Assembly: GCA_021927905.1 (NCBI GenBank)
Contig: BLLK01000020.1
Location: 744,001-808,000, forward strand
Length of the DNA: 64,000 nt
Reading direction: 5' to 3'
Source: Chaetoceros tenuissimus
Taxonomy: Eukaryota > Bacillariophyta > Thalassiosirophyceae > Chaetocerotales > Chaetocerotaceae
In this document: piece by piece, positions 19,340 through 31,191 of the stretch
Position numbering within the stretch: position 1 is the first letter of the stretch
Layout of the letters: each line of letters begins with the position of its first letter
Translations under genes and position numbers: made by a program
The notes under the pieces: model-generated
Database searches by the model: none
The model's input: the letters and a program-made list of their open reading frames with translations, nothing else
Told to the model about the DNA's origin: nothing

Positions 19340-21243
19340 TTATCTAGTCTTTTTGAAACTACATTGACAGGCTTTGGAACATTCCATAGAGACAATCAAA
19401 AGACTGTCGTAATCTGAATTCTCGTAACCGTATTCATCATGTGTGTGGACATCAGGATCAAAGTCATGATGCCATTCACCTTCTACCTTTTTGCCATTGA
19501 CGGAAAATGTTAGTTTCCCAACTTGCTCGTGATCATAGTCGGTCGTAGAATTGGTATATTGTTCATAGTAATCGAACTTATGCCATACAGCAACGTCAAA
19601 CGTATAGCCAGCTGCATCAAATATTGTGACATATTCTTCGGAATAGTATGCATCACCAAAAGCACCATCTTGGAAGTGCTCACAATAATCTGTAGAGTTC
19701 GATAGTTCGCATGAGTCGTCTCTATCTGTTCTCTTTACAATCAACTCATCATTGTGAAAGTAATAGTAATCATCTCCAGCGTACTCGTCTTCAGGAAACG
19801 ATAGAGTAGCTACAACTTCACAAGACTCTGGAATCGGGATAACAGGTGCCTTTGTCGGACTCGAGGTGATTTTATACGTTGGGCTCGCAGTTGGACTTGC
19901 TGTGATTCTGAGAGTTGGATTTTCTGTGATTGTTCGTGTTGGACTTGCAGTTCTGAGGGTTGGACTTTCTGTAATTGTTCGTGTTGGGCTTGCAGTGACT
20001 CTTGGACGTGTAGGCTCCGGAGTTGGACTTGTATGTATTTCCTTCGTAGGAGCTGAAGTTGGTGCAGTGGTGATTGCATTAGTCTTGATTGTAGGAGTTT
20101 GAGTCGGTATAGGGTCCATTTTGTCATTTCTAAATGAACACATGCAATCGTCAGAACAAGTCATGGTCACTTCCAAAATTGAATCTGAAGATTGGTCATT
20201 ACCAAGATGAAAATTACCAATAAAGTCTGCGTTTCCTGGCCTACCATTTATGGAAAATGTCAAGAGACCAATTATATTTTCTTCTGCTTCTGGAATTGCT
20301 CTTGCGAATATTACAAAGTTGTAATCGTTGTTGATGACTATATCGTATGATTTGCCATTTGCTCCTTGGATTACTGAATATTTGTCAAGATTGTATTGAG
20401 GGCTAATGGATGGGAAACTTAAACTAACTCCTACATTACATTCCAATGTAGTAGGACTTGTATTTTGCTTTGCGGTAGGTGCTGCTGTAGGAGACCGAGT
20501 TTGTTGAGTGGTGGGAGATACAGTGATGATGGTATTGGTTGGATTTGATGCATTTACTGGAGAAGCCATTGGACTGTTCGTTGGGGCAGGAGATGGTGGA
20601 TTAGTTGGTGGCAAGGTTGGGTTTGGCGTTGGGGACTTGGTAGGCTATTCAAAATAAGAGAAACATGTATTAGCATCAAAGTTAAAAATCGAAAAAAATT
20701 GTTTTTCTCACAACTCACTGCTTCTGTTGGTGCTTTTGTAGGGGCTTCTGTTGGTGCTTTTGTAGGGGCTTTTGTAGGGGCTTTTGTAGGGGCTTTCGTT
20801 GGCGAGTTTGTAGGAAATTGTGTTGGACTTTGAGTTGGTGAAGGTGTAACTGCTGCTGTTGTTGTAACTCTGTAACCATTCTTACAGATGCCACATGCAT
20901 CAGGACATGCATTCTTTACTAATATCCCTCCTTCATTGTAACTGCAATATTCTTCCCGGCCTTTACTGACCCAGGCACATCTTTTCTTCCTTCCATCAGA
21001 AATAGTAAATCTGAAATTTTCATCATCGTAACAACATTTTCCACATGTATTCTCACATGCTCTATTGACTGCAGGCCATCGACAAAACTTGTAGATGCGA
21101 TCATCCGTCTCTTTTACCCAAGAACACGTCTTGTCGACTTTGAATCTGAAGGATGTATCATCTCTGCATATCTTTTCCCCAGTGACTAAAGATGAAAACA
21201 AACTGATGGAAGATAGGAAGTACGTGAATGTTGCCAATTTCAT
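19340..21243 (-). CDS. Secreted ShK-like/PT-repeat protein, paralogue 1
   Basis: Two exons: complement of 20719-21243 and 19340-20644; 609 residues, 74-nt intron in phase 0. A signal peptide is followed by two ShK-like six-cysteine modules (CSWVKETDDRIYKFC ... CENTCGKC and CAWVSKGREEYC ... CPDACGIC). A long PT linker rich in KAPT repeats comes next, then two copies of a beta-rich domain about 110-140 residues long. Each copy starts CxVxxxLSFP and ends with MTCS or MECS and CxCSF, and contains a GxLTFSVNGK-type strand. The two copies are separated by a second SPT-rich linker. Secreted or frustule-associated adhesion or cell-wall roles are likely, by analogy with other diatom PT-rich proteins; no enzymatic residues are seen. 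Confidence 0.78.
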
Positions 21244-21631
21244 TGTGCCTTGTTCCTCGTAAATGTTATGTTGTTATGGTCAGACTGTCTAAATCGCTAA
21301 AGATCTGTCTCAAATTTGGATGGACTTTTAAGTTGAAGATACCAATATGATAATCAATGCATGAAGTTCTATGATATGAGTTGCATGAACATGAAATTGT
21401 AAACTTTGAACTTGCAAAGATGTTTGCCTGATCGCTGAGAAAGGTTTTTTGGCGAGTAGTCTTCCGATTTCTCAAACCACGACTGGAATCCATCACGACT
21501 GTCTTTTAACGGCATTTACCTGCTTTTCCCTCCATCTCTTTTTAAGTTTGGTGAAAATCCTCCCAACATGAATTCCAATAAAGAAAAGTAAAAACATTTC
21601 TATCTATTAGGATACTACTCTTTAATTAAAG

Positions 21632-22663
21632 CTACATCTTGTTAAAGGAACATCTACAATTCTCAGAACAGGATATTTTCACTCTTGGCACATCAGATAC
21701 CTCGTTTTCGTCATACTCAACAACATCGTACAAATCATAATTGTATTTGTATGTTTTCTTTTTTCTACCGTTCACTTCAATAGTAAGTATTCCAAATGCG
21801 GTATCATCAAAAATGCTTTTTCCAAATTCATCTGCCCACATTTGAACATCTGGGATTACTGTGAGAAGAAAAGTTTTGTCTGCCGCATTGGGGATTTCTT
21901 GAACTTGATCCAAGACAGTGGAGTCTACTCTTGGAAATCTAAGATTGGCGACTACATCACAGCTGACTGTTGGACTCATGGTTACTGTTGGAGATTCAGT
22001 TGGTGCAAATGAGGATGACGGAAAAGCAGTTGGAGAAGGTGATTTCGTTGGAGGAGCTGTTAGGTTTCTTCCATCGCCCACAGGGATATCGGGTACTGAA
22101 GGAGCTGGAGTTGCAAAACAGTCAGGTTTACAACTTTTACGACACATGTCTTTTACTTTGACTCCATCAAAGCTTCGATCACAGTAATCCTCTCTACGAA
22201 AGTCTTTGCTCAACCAGGCACACTTCTTTGAAAGTCCATTGTCCAATGTAAAAGTATATTCTGGGTCGTCAAAGTAGCATGTCTTTGCACAATTGCTGAC
22301 TACATTTTCTTTCAAGCAAAACTTTGATCTTTTTCCGGAAGTTTTCATCCATCTACAAGTTTTGCTTGGATCAGAATTCATTGAAAAGGACTTATCGTCC
22401 TTCAATACGTCCAGACATGAGTTAGACGTTGAGCTACTGTTTTCCGTAGAACATTTCCCACAAGTATCTCTACATTGTTTTTGTATCTTTGTCTTTTTGC
22501 ATAACTTTTTTCTCTTCTGATTGCTTTTTCCTGCTACCAAGCTACATGTGATTTTGTTTTTCCAAACAAAATCATTATTATCTGAACATTGGGCCGAAAC
22601 TTTCCCTATCAAATTGAGCAAGAAAGCACAAAGAAATATATAAAGAGTCTTTTGGAAATTCAT
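21632..22663 (-). CDS. Secreted ShK-like/PT-repeat protein, paralogue 2
   Basis: A 343-residue protein from the ATG that begins a signal peptide (MNFQKTLYIFLCAFLLNLIG); the open frame extends further 5' without an ATG. It has three ShK-like cysteine modules (for example CRWMKTSGKRSKFC and CAWLSKDFRREDYC), a short PT/SPS linker and a single copy of the beta-rich domain (CDVVANLRFP ... GILTIEVNGRKKK ... ISCSENCRCSF). It is intronless, whereas paralogues 1 and 3 have an intron in the PT linker, and lacks the second beta domain. Confidence 0.75.
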   Translation of the reverse strand: MNFQKTLYIFLCAFLLNLIGKVSAQCSDNNDFVWKNKITCSLVAGKSNQKRKKLCKKTKIQKQCRDTCGKCSTENSSSTSNSCLDVLKDDKSFSMNSDPSKTCRWMKTSGKRSKFCLKENVVSNCAKTCYFDDPEYTFTLDNGLSKKCAWLSKDFRREDYCDRSFDGVKVKDMCRKSCKPDCFATPAPSVPDIPVGDGRNLTAPPTKSPSPTAFPSSSFAPTESPTVTMSPTVSCDVVANLRFPRVDSTVLDQVQEIPNAADKTFLLTVIPDVQMWADEFGKSIFDDTAFGILTIEVNGRKKKTYKYNYDLYDVVEYDENEVSDVPRVKISCSENCRCSFNKM

Positions 22664-22925
22664 GTTCGTTTTCAGAATGGAGCCTACAATTGAATATGTA
22701 CTTGAACTATTTAAAATGGTGTTCACTATCTGCTGTAGCCCAAATAAAATGAATTCGTGAAGGTAAGGTACAGATTTACTTGAAAAGCACAGTCTTAATT
22801 TTCTGTGTCGGGTGGTTGATAGAAGATAGAACAGAGTGTTCGAGTAAAATGTGTCTCTCTACGACATTTTCGGATGTCATACGAAAATCTTAATTGTGGT
22901 TCATCTTTTTGGGATCAGATAGTTT

Positions 22926-23840
22926 ATGACTTACTATCTCAAGAGTGTTCAATTATTTTTGCTTTACTTTTGTTCCTCTATTCATACTTCCATTATCTAT
23001 GACACTCACTTTGCCATGAACGAGAAGAATGGTCAAGCCCATCCCGCTTCTCCACTTGTCGTTCTCGCAGGCTGGCTAGGATGCAAACCATCTTCACTGA
23101 AACGTTATGCACAACTGTACAAATCTTTAGGATTCCATGTTAGGATTGAAATTGCAAGTCCAATCTCCATTGTCAGAACTTCATTAGTAGCAAATGAAGA
23201 AATGATACATCAGCATGCCGTAGATATAGTCAATGCTATATATCACGAATACTCACATGGCTGTTCATATATCATCCTTCATGTATTCTCGAATGGAGGC
23301 TGCTTTCTATATGAAGCCATTCGAGATTTAGTACTGCAAGTACATAACAAAGGGAAACAGAAAAAATGCAAATTTTTTCGGGAAAAGTTTCATGGGATAG
23401 TATTTGACTCTGCACCAGCATATTACAGAGATAATCAAGAGTTATTACAAAATGCGTTGAAATATTGTACAATAGAAGATCGTCGGGCTGTTCAACGATA
23501 CCTTGATAAACGAGAGAAAAGCAATCTCTCTCGGGAAGAGAAGATACAACGTGCAAATGAGTATTGGAATCACATGATGCAGGACGGGATGAAAGTGGAG
23601 AAATTGTTTGTTTTGAGTAAAAATGATGCATTGACACCCTTTGAGCCGCTATGGGAGTTGATTGAACACCAAAAAAAATTACATGGAAATAGAATTAATA
23701 CAATGGTATTCATGGAGTCAGAGCATTGCAGGCATTTGCTAAATTTTGAGAGAGAGTATATCAATGCTATCAGGGGTTTTATCAAAAAGATTGAGATTAC
23801 AAGAATTTCAGATGGGAAGAATATCCAGTCAAGAATATAA
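22926..23840 (+). CDS. TMEM53/DUF829-like alpha/beta-hydrolase
   Basis: A 304-residue protein with a hydrophobic N-terminal segment. It matches the DUF829 family: PLVVLAGWLGCKPSSLKRYA, LHVFSNGGCFLYE (the nucleophile elbow with Ser in FSNGG), FDSAPAYY, LSKNDALTPFEPLW (acid region) and SEHCRHLLN (His at the end). The Ser-Asp-His arrangement is thus present in the right order. In animals TMEM53 is an inner-nuclear-membrane protein, but the activity of the family is not established. It lies on the plus strand between two members of the secreted ShK/PT family, which are on the minus strand; I see no functional link. Confidence 0.82.
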   Translation: MTYYLKSVQLFLLYFCSSIHTSIIYDTHFAMNEKNGQAHPASPLVVLAGWLGCKPSSLKRYAQLYKSLGFHVRIEIASPISIVRTSLVANEEMIHQHAVDIVNAIYHEYSHGCSYIILHVFSNGGCFLYEAIRDLVLQVHNKGKQKKCKFFREKFHGIVFDSAPAYYRDNQELLQNALKYCTIEDRRAVQRYLDKREKSNLSREEKIQRANEYWNHMMQDGMKVEKLFVLSKNDALTPFEPLWELIEHQKKLHGNRINTMVFMESEHCRHLLNFEREYINAIRGFIKKIEITRISDGKNIQSRI

Positions 23841-23969
23841 TGGGATTTATGTAGACAGCGATTAGCTTTCCCACGGTCAATACTGTACAAACAGAAGCGT
23901 ATGTCAAACAAATAGGTTCTAAATAATATTAATATTATACATGTACGTAATGTTTTAGCAGGGTCATCA

Positions 23970-25932
23970 TCATGATAAGTTAAGGTTTGAAAAATTGCAA
24001 CTGCAACTGCTATTGCAAGTCATGGAAATCAATACTTGGGAATCATAATCTTCATTTGGTTCCCCAGCACTGTCATGTGTATGGACATCAATTTCTGTGT
24101 CATGCGAATATTGCTTTTCTTGATCAACTCCATTCACTGCAAATGTCAAAACTCCTGCTTTGAGATGGTCTACATCATCCGTACTGTTTGTCATAAACTC
24201 GTAGTAGGAAAAGGCATGATCAATACGGAATATATATCTTTCCCCTTCTTTGACATCATAGATAGTTACTCTTTCATAGGACTTGTATGCATCATCATCA
24301 AAAGCAAATGCACCATCAGACTCATGGTCACAAAATGACGTTGAGTTATTGCCTCGTTGACAAAGCTCCCCATCTCCACTCAGCTTCATAACACTCAGCT
24401 CGTCATCGTGAAAGCTTATTTGGCTAACATCATCAGTAAAGTCTGGGAATGAAAGGGTAGCAACCACCTCACATGAAGATTGCACAGATTTTGTTGGTGC
24501 AATAGTGTAGTCTACTGTTGGACTGAAGGATGGTGAACCTGTAGGGGACGCTGTGGGAGAATCTGTATCATCAGTAATTATAACAACTTGCCCATTGTCA
24601 AAAGTACATTTGCATCTATTGGAGCAACTCATTGTCAGCAAAAATGAAGTCTCACTACCTCCTGTTAAGTCATACTTGAGGTCAAATTCATTTCGAAGTT
24701 TCTTTCCATTCACAACAAATGAGAGGAATCCTTCCATCTCGTTTCCACCAATGTCATCAATGATATCTTGAACGTTGTCTAAAAGACTAAAATCATGTTG
24801 GATTCGAATAGTATAATGTCTGCCAGCTGCATTTGGTATTCTCCCAGACTCATCGAGGTTAAATGATGGGTCAACGTCAGGAAACTTTAAATGTGTCTCT
24901 ACTTCACATCTAGGCAATGATCTCTCGTTAGTGGAAGTTGGCGTAATAGATGGAGTCATAGATGGTGAAAAGGAAATGACTTGAGTAGGTGAACTTGTAG
25001 GAATTGAACTTGGTGATTTCGTTGGAGCAGATGTGGGGGCAGGTGTGGGAGAGTTTGTTGGTGAATTTGTTGGCTATGGTACCATAGCGATATAGGTGAG
25101 TTTCAATGAAAAGAGAAACTCAAAACTCGAATGTCAACATAGGAGAGAATTTACTTACACTTGGTGTAGGTGACTTTGTGGGGCTTTTGGTTGGTGGTGG
25201 AGTCAATGGTGTTTCATTAGAAATGGATCTCCCCGAGCCACAAGTATCACATGACTTTTTGCATTTATCCTTTGCAGCAACTCCATCCTGTACTTGATTA
25301 CAAAATTCTTTGCGATCGTCACTTTTTTTCATCCATTTACAAGTCTTACTAATACCATATCCAATTGAAAATGTATAGTTCTCATCATCTTCACAACACT
25401 GTCCACATGTTTTTGGACAATACTCCTTGATCTCGTCACGTTGACATAGTCTAGTAGATCGTTCTTCCACTGCAGCTATCCATGAACATGTCTTTTTTTC
25501 ATCAAGATTCATGTAAAACAATGGATCATCAAAGCATCCACATGTTCTACAAAGTTTCTTACAACTTTGTAAAACACTCTCATTTTGACAGAGCAAATCT
25601 CTTCTTTCCTTAAATTGACCTACCCAGTCGCAGCCCTTTCCATCTTTATCTTTGAATAAAAATGTAGAAGAATCTGTACATGTATTTGAATTTGATGATG
25701 TAGTAACAGTACCAGGTTGACAAGAGAAATCACAAATTCCCTTACAATTTTTCTTCACAGCGTTTTTTTTACACAGTTTCTTTTTTCTAGATTTCTTGGA
25801 ACCTATCCACTCGCATGATTTATGTTCGGCTTTGAAGAAAAATTTGGAATTGTTTTCGCATTGTGCGTTTACTGTCAAGATACTTGACACTTGCAGTAAA
25901 ACAAGTGGAAGTGACAGCGATATATATTTCAT
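23970..25932 (-). CDS. Secreted ShK-like/PT-repeat protein, paralogue 3
   Basis: Two exons: complement of 25159-25932 and 23970-25073; 625 residues, 85-nt intron (GTAAGT...ATAG) in phase 0 within the PT linker, the same relative place as in paralogue 1. A signal peptide leads into four ShK-like modules (C-x-W, RxxLC and CKxxC signatures), then the PT/SPS linker and two beta-rich domains starting CEVETHLKFP and CEVVATLSFP, both ending in CxCxF. The second beta domain, with its STSFCDHESDGAF and HTHDSAGEPNEDYD segments, is closely related to that of paralogue 1. The three genes show 2, 3 and 4 cysteine modules respectively. Confidence 0.78.
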
Positions 25933-26322
25933 AGTTTCCTATGTGGTATATGAAGAAGTAGTAGTTGAGATGCTAATGAAGAAGATTGCAATTGTTATAG
26001 AAGCGAAATGAAAAATGGTCGTTTTTGGTTTTTGGATTTGTGATGAAGAAATGCCGTTACAAGCTCGCTGCGATTCCCACATGGGTCGTGGTTTCCTAAG
26101 ATGAGACTCAATTGGACAAGGATATGCAAAAACGTACCCTCATTATTGGATCTTTCTCTCGTCGACATCACCCTCCATAGGTACCTATTACATACAAAAA
26201 GACATAAATGTTATTTACAATATTACTCAAAGAAATAAACACTACTGCTTTCTTTACCTCACTTGAAAGCTACTAATTAATAGGAGCACCAAGAAAGAAG
26301 ACAAGAAAGTCTAGAGTCAAAG

Positions 26323-29300
26323 ATGAAAGGGGTCAAGAATATCCTCTTGCTCAGTGTCTGCTGTTATCTATCAAACATCTCCATAGCTTTCTCAAACAAC
26401 AAACCATCAATAAATAGACAACAGCCGTTGTTTGCAACTGATTTGACACCTGAGCAAGAATTGACGTTGGCTAATATTCCACCAAAATTCAGTCCGTTAT
26501 TTACACAAGCACTCAAGGCGACTATACCTCGACCAGGTGATAATACCAAAAATGCACATGATCCATTTCGATTTGAATGGGGTACTTGGTATGTGATGTG
26601 TTTACACATTGTTTGTTCAGAAACACACATAAATCATTATTATTGATTCACATGATAATTTCTGACATTTTTTGAATGACCAAAATGCAGGGTGGATGAA
26701 GAAGCATTATTGGAATTGATGAAACGAGTAGATGAGGTTAGATCTGTACCAAAAGCATTTGATGAACAATTATTTCCAGATTGGAATGTGGGTAATGATG
26801 AAAAGGGCAGACCGAAGCCAAGAAGTTACAGGATTGCATCTGGACCGAAATGGGATTGTATAATTCATGCTCTTCCTTCCAATATGCAGTACGAAGGGAG
26901 GTGGCCAACTGGATCATGGACAATTGTGAAAGCATTGACGGGTGTTGTCGAAGTTGCAATGTTGAGAGAAGATAGAGATGGAAATTTGAAAAAGGCTACC
27001 AAAAAGAGTTTAAGAGGAGGTAGTGATGGGAGTTTCGGCGTTGGAGGAGGAGCTTCCATTGGGGGAGAAGAATGTATAAAGTATGTAGGAGGGCCATTGC
27101 GAAGTTACATGGGAAAAAGTGAACGAAGCATATTATTTGAATTAGTTATTAGGCCTCCAATCAGTGCAGAAAATGAAAACCTTGTTTTTGATGAGTGGGA
27201 TTTGGAAAAGATTGATGATATTTTGGATATTGTAATCCAGGAAGAAATTCAAGAAGAAGAAAATGAAGAAGAGGGTGAAACGTTGGTCCAAGAGGAAGAC
27301 GTAAATGAAACGGCCCAGATGCAAGCTCAAAATTTGGGGAAGAAACTTGGTATGGATTTTGATAAAGTTGGTGGTTTAGATAGGCAACTAGATACAATTG
27401 TACGTCGTGTCCTAGCTTCAAGAGCTAATCCAGAAGCTGCGAGGAGGTTGGGAATTCCACACGTCAGAGGAGTTTTACTCAGTGGACCTCCGTAAGTTGA
27501 AACATCTCTGAATATCATAGATATTTGGAATATGACATTACTTATATTTCATTCTTTCATTTGTAGGGGCTGCGGAAAGACTCTTTTGGCGAGAGAATTA
27601 GCGCGATTACTAGGTGCAAGAGAGCCTCAAATGTAAGTGTGATGTGAATTTTTGCAACGGTGTAGAGTTTGTAACCTCAACTAATCATAATCAAAGTGTC
27701 AACGGTCCTGAGATATTAGATAAGTTTATAGGTGAAGCAGAAAAGAGAGTAAGAGACTTATTCGTACCAGCTGAACTAGAGTATGCACAAGTGGGGGATG
27801 ACTCAGCATTGCACATTATAATTTTGGATGAAATGGATGCTATTGCGAGGAAGAGAGGTACAGCATCTGGTGATAATACAGGCGTAAGAGATTCAGTTGT
27901 AAACCAACTACTTTCGAAGATGGACGGAGTCAAAGAAGCAAATAACGTCTTGGTTGTAGGGTTGACAAATAGGCCTGAGCTTTTAGATCCAGCTCTTCTG
28001 CGTCCGGTGAGTCACTGATCTTGACTTGATATGAACTAGTTCTTCTTTATTCTCTTTGACTTATAATTACTTTATTTACTTAGGGGAGACTGGAAGTGCA
28101 GCTACGTGTAGAGCTACCAGATGCGGCTGGACGAAGAGATATCTTTAGAATTCATACAAGACGGATGAGAGAGACAGGAGGGTTAAGTCAAGCTGCCGAA
28201 GAAATGATTGAGGACTTGTCGGAGCATGGATTAGCTGCAAAAACTGAAAAGTTTACAGGTGCAGAGATCGCAGGTAAGTTTAACAAAGGATTGATTCGCC
28301 AGGATAATCACCTTCAAAATCCTAGCCCAGTGATTGTTGAATAAGCACTGTGACGAATGAACGAAAAAACCCTAACTCACACCTTTTCGTTTCTATGATT
28401 AAAGGTCTAGTCCGATCCGCTGCATCATTTGCATTAGCGCGATCGGTCCAAATGGCAAGTGACAGTGATGGATCTGATGATGAAAAAGGCGACACTTTAC
28501 AATTTCTTGAGAGTGAAGAGGGTAAAGTGAGTGTTTCTGATCTAGAGCAGGCATTGAAAGAAGTGAGGCCAGCACTTGGCAAGCAAGATTCTCTTCTGAA
28601 GCTCAGAATTGCAAATGGAATCAGTCCTTGCTCAGCTGCTATGGAAAGAATCATGAGAGATCTGAAGCGCTTCACTGCTCCTCTGACATCTGATCCTTTG
28701 AATAGAGCTCGCCTGCACTCGTTACTTCTTGTAGGAGCAGGAAATGGCGGGACAGGAGTCACAGCTCTAGCGGCATGGGCAGCAGCAGAAGCATCCTCTA
28801 CTGATTCTGCCGATTATGTACGCTTTGTTACTGCTCTTGATCTTTTATCTGGAGAAGGTAATGGTGGAGAGGGCGCCAGAGCAGCTGCCTTGATGGATAA
28901 ATTTTCAGAAGCCCGAGAAATGCCTAATTCTCTTTTAGTCTTGGATGATATTGACCAATTATGTGCTGGTAATGGACCGGGTGGGTACTCAACTGTCATG
29001 ATATCCACTCTTAGAGCTTTGCTAAGGACACCCCCAGAAAATTCATCTGTTGCTCGGGCTGGAGGTCAAAGTGAATCTACTAGAAACATTGGGAGATCTA
29101 TGCACATAATTGCAACAACGAGTCGAAGCGATGCTGCATGTAGAGTTCTTCATGAACTGTTTGAGGAGACTCTTGTAGTACCATTGCTATCAGATAAGGA
29201 TTCTATCCAAAAGTTGCTGTCTGATAGTGGATACGGAGAGGAGGCCAATGCCATGGCAAAGTTAATTATTGAAAAGGTTGGAAAGATAGGTGCTAAATCT

Positions 29301-29468
29301 GTCTTGAGATTGGCCGAACGCGCATATGCATCAGCTGAACTGATGAACAAACTAGATGACAAAAAACAAACTTCAACAGCAGATGATCGCGTTGCGGCTC
29401 TTGAAAATATTCTCGTTGACTTAGGTAATGACGCAGCTGCGGCATCCAATCTATGTGAGGTACTTTGA
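26323..29468 (+). CDS. Plastid-targeted NSF-like two-domain AAA+ ATPase
   Basis: Six exons: 26323-26588, 26691-27491, 27567-27632, 27697-28006, 28084-28273 and 28405-29468; 898 residues, all junctions GT-AG and in phase. The N-terminus is a signal peptide ending ...ISIAFS followed by a Ser/Asn-rich stretch, resembling a diatom plastid bipartite presequence. Residues 90-330 are an unrecognised module. Domain D1 has Walker A GPPGCGKT (354-361), Walker [10 protein letters not shown], and NSF-like [30 protein letters not shown] and [13 protein letters not shown]. In D2 the Walker A position reads [11 protein letters not shown] with no Lys, though LLVLDDID is kept. NSF disassembles SNARE complexes, but the usual NSF N-domain is absent here, so a remodelling ATPase in the plastid or its vesicles is the safer call. 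Confidence 0.82.
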
Positions 29469-29952
29469 AACCTTTAAAATCTAAAGAAAGATTTACAGAC
29501 AATTCGAATTCTTTGACCTTTGTACGTATAATTTCAGAGATTTGTTTTCAATATGACGAAGCAACATTTTTCATCCCTCCTAACATAAGATCTATGTTCT
29601 CGTCTGTCTCCTCCCCGATTAGCGAAAACTCATGGCAATCATGTGCACTATTGTTTGTAACGCATAGTGAGCCCAAGGTTGGAGCAGTTGTAGAAAAGAT
29701 TTTCCCAGTTCACTGTCATCTAGCTTTACATCGAGTCAAATATTATTACCACAGATCTAGGGCCACGCAAAGCCTTCAATGAAGTTAGTGTGGAAAAATA
29801 CATGCAAAATTTTGTAGCGTGAACAAATGTATTGGTTTAGTTCGAGATACATCAACAATTCAATGATTTAATTTTATATATTATAAATTGCCAATGCGGC
29901 AAGTTTTTTGACCTCGAACCGCCGAGATGTAGAACACAAGATTAGTAAGATT

Positions 29953-30756
29953 ATGAATATCCATAATATGAAGATCTCGTCTTACAGCCACAAGGATTGT
30001 TGTTGGTACTCACACCGAGATAATCCAGCATCAAGTGCAAAAGTGCCTCAAAAAGAGAGCTACACGCCTGCTCCTTCAGAAAGCGACAGCTTCTTGAACA
30101 AGGGGAATCAAGGAATACTGGAAAAAGGTATGTCCTGCCGATCGGGTCAATCCTGATTCATTTACGGAGTATATGATTATGGGTTACCTATTCAATAGGT
30201 GTATCCATATGAACTTCACTAGCTGATCTAATAAGAGGAATAAATCATATGGGGTTAGTTGAAAGTAATTCGAGTAAATGGTCCTGGGCAAGTTGCGAAT
30301 ACCTCGCTCAAGTGCAATTTTGATTGATTGAGATTTCCAGATCTACGAAGTAATCTGGAAATCTCATCTCATAATGGATCTCTACCGGATAATTTTAACT
30401 CACAATCGTTTCAGTCCGATGCTGAACGAGTATGCATTTTATCATTGCATAAGATTAACCCACCCCCAGCCTACCTTTCTAGAGGTACTCGTCAAAGCTC
30501 CAAAGAAAGCCGCAAAGTCATGATCAGAAAGTCAAATTTTCGATGTATCAATGATGAGGTAAGAATTGTGATCAAATTGCAAAAGTTTGGCTTTGGTTTG
30601 CACTCTTCCTTACTCATCACATATACATTTCAGCGTTTTTCAAAGCCGAGTTATCACATAATGCTTTCTATTTGCTATTGCACTGGAAACATCTATCCTT
30701 GTATCCATGACTTGACTATAGACGTTCCTATCAAGTTTAGTATTTACAAAAAGTAA
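29953..30756 (+). CDS. Small spliced gene of unknown function (provisional)
   Basis: Three candidate exons, 29953-30127, 30341-30558 and 30634-30756, join with GT-AG borders (GTATGT, GTAAGA) in consistent phase to give 171 residues. Exon 1 is Ser/His/Lys-rich. Exon 2 carries PPPAYLSRGTRQSSKESRK. Exon 3 encodes PSYHIMLSICYCTGNIYPC and IDVPIKFSIYKK, which faintly recalls the last strand of arrestin-like folds. The second intron is a multiple of three and open, so retention would also be in frame. No firm family. The phase agreement argues for a real or formerly real gene; a longer gene extending 3' is possible. The 484 bases before it (29469-29952) hold nothing recognisable. Confidence 0.4.
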
Positions 30757-31191
30757 GAGAGTGATTTGAACTTCTTACAAACGAAATCTGAATAAATATA
30801 TGAAGTAATCAGGAACATAGAAACTGGTCTAGTTCATTCATTTTGTTGACATCACCTCCATCAGAGAAATCCAGATGTAATAGTCCCTCCCTGTCCACTA
30901 GTAAATGTTCACTTCGAACTCTACATTCATGACCAAGCAAGGTAATGGCAATACTAAATAACATGAGTATTATTTACATAAATGAAGTTGTCCTTTTCGG
31001 TCTTCTGACACGAGATACAATTGCAACTATTTCTTGCATAGAGAGTATCTTTGATCTTGATCAAAATGGACTGGGCAAAGGAATAGATTAGGAATAGATG
31101 AAATTTCAATGTCAAATCTTGTGAAAGCATTTAGACTCTGAAACGAAGAGGGATTTCACTTCATCTGTACGTAAATGGTAAAGGAAACAAT
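30757..31191. other. Intergenic
   Basis: No coding signal, repeat or RNA gene recognised in this 435-bp stretch. Confidence 0.5.

Noticed and set aside
29465-29782. Plus-strand frame just after the AAA ATPase stop, as a possible extra exon
   Set aside because: A donor-like GTACTT overlaps the stop, but the D2 domain is already complete at the stop and the continuation has no AAA features.
29890-29925. B-box-like GGTTCGAGGTC on the minus strand
   Set aside because: No T-stem, no acceptor stem and no A-box at the right distance.
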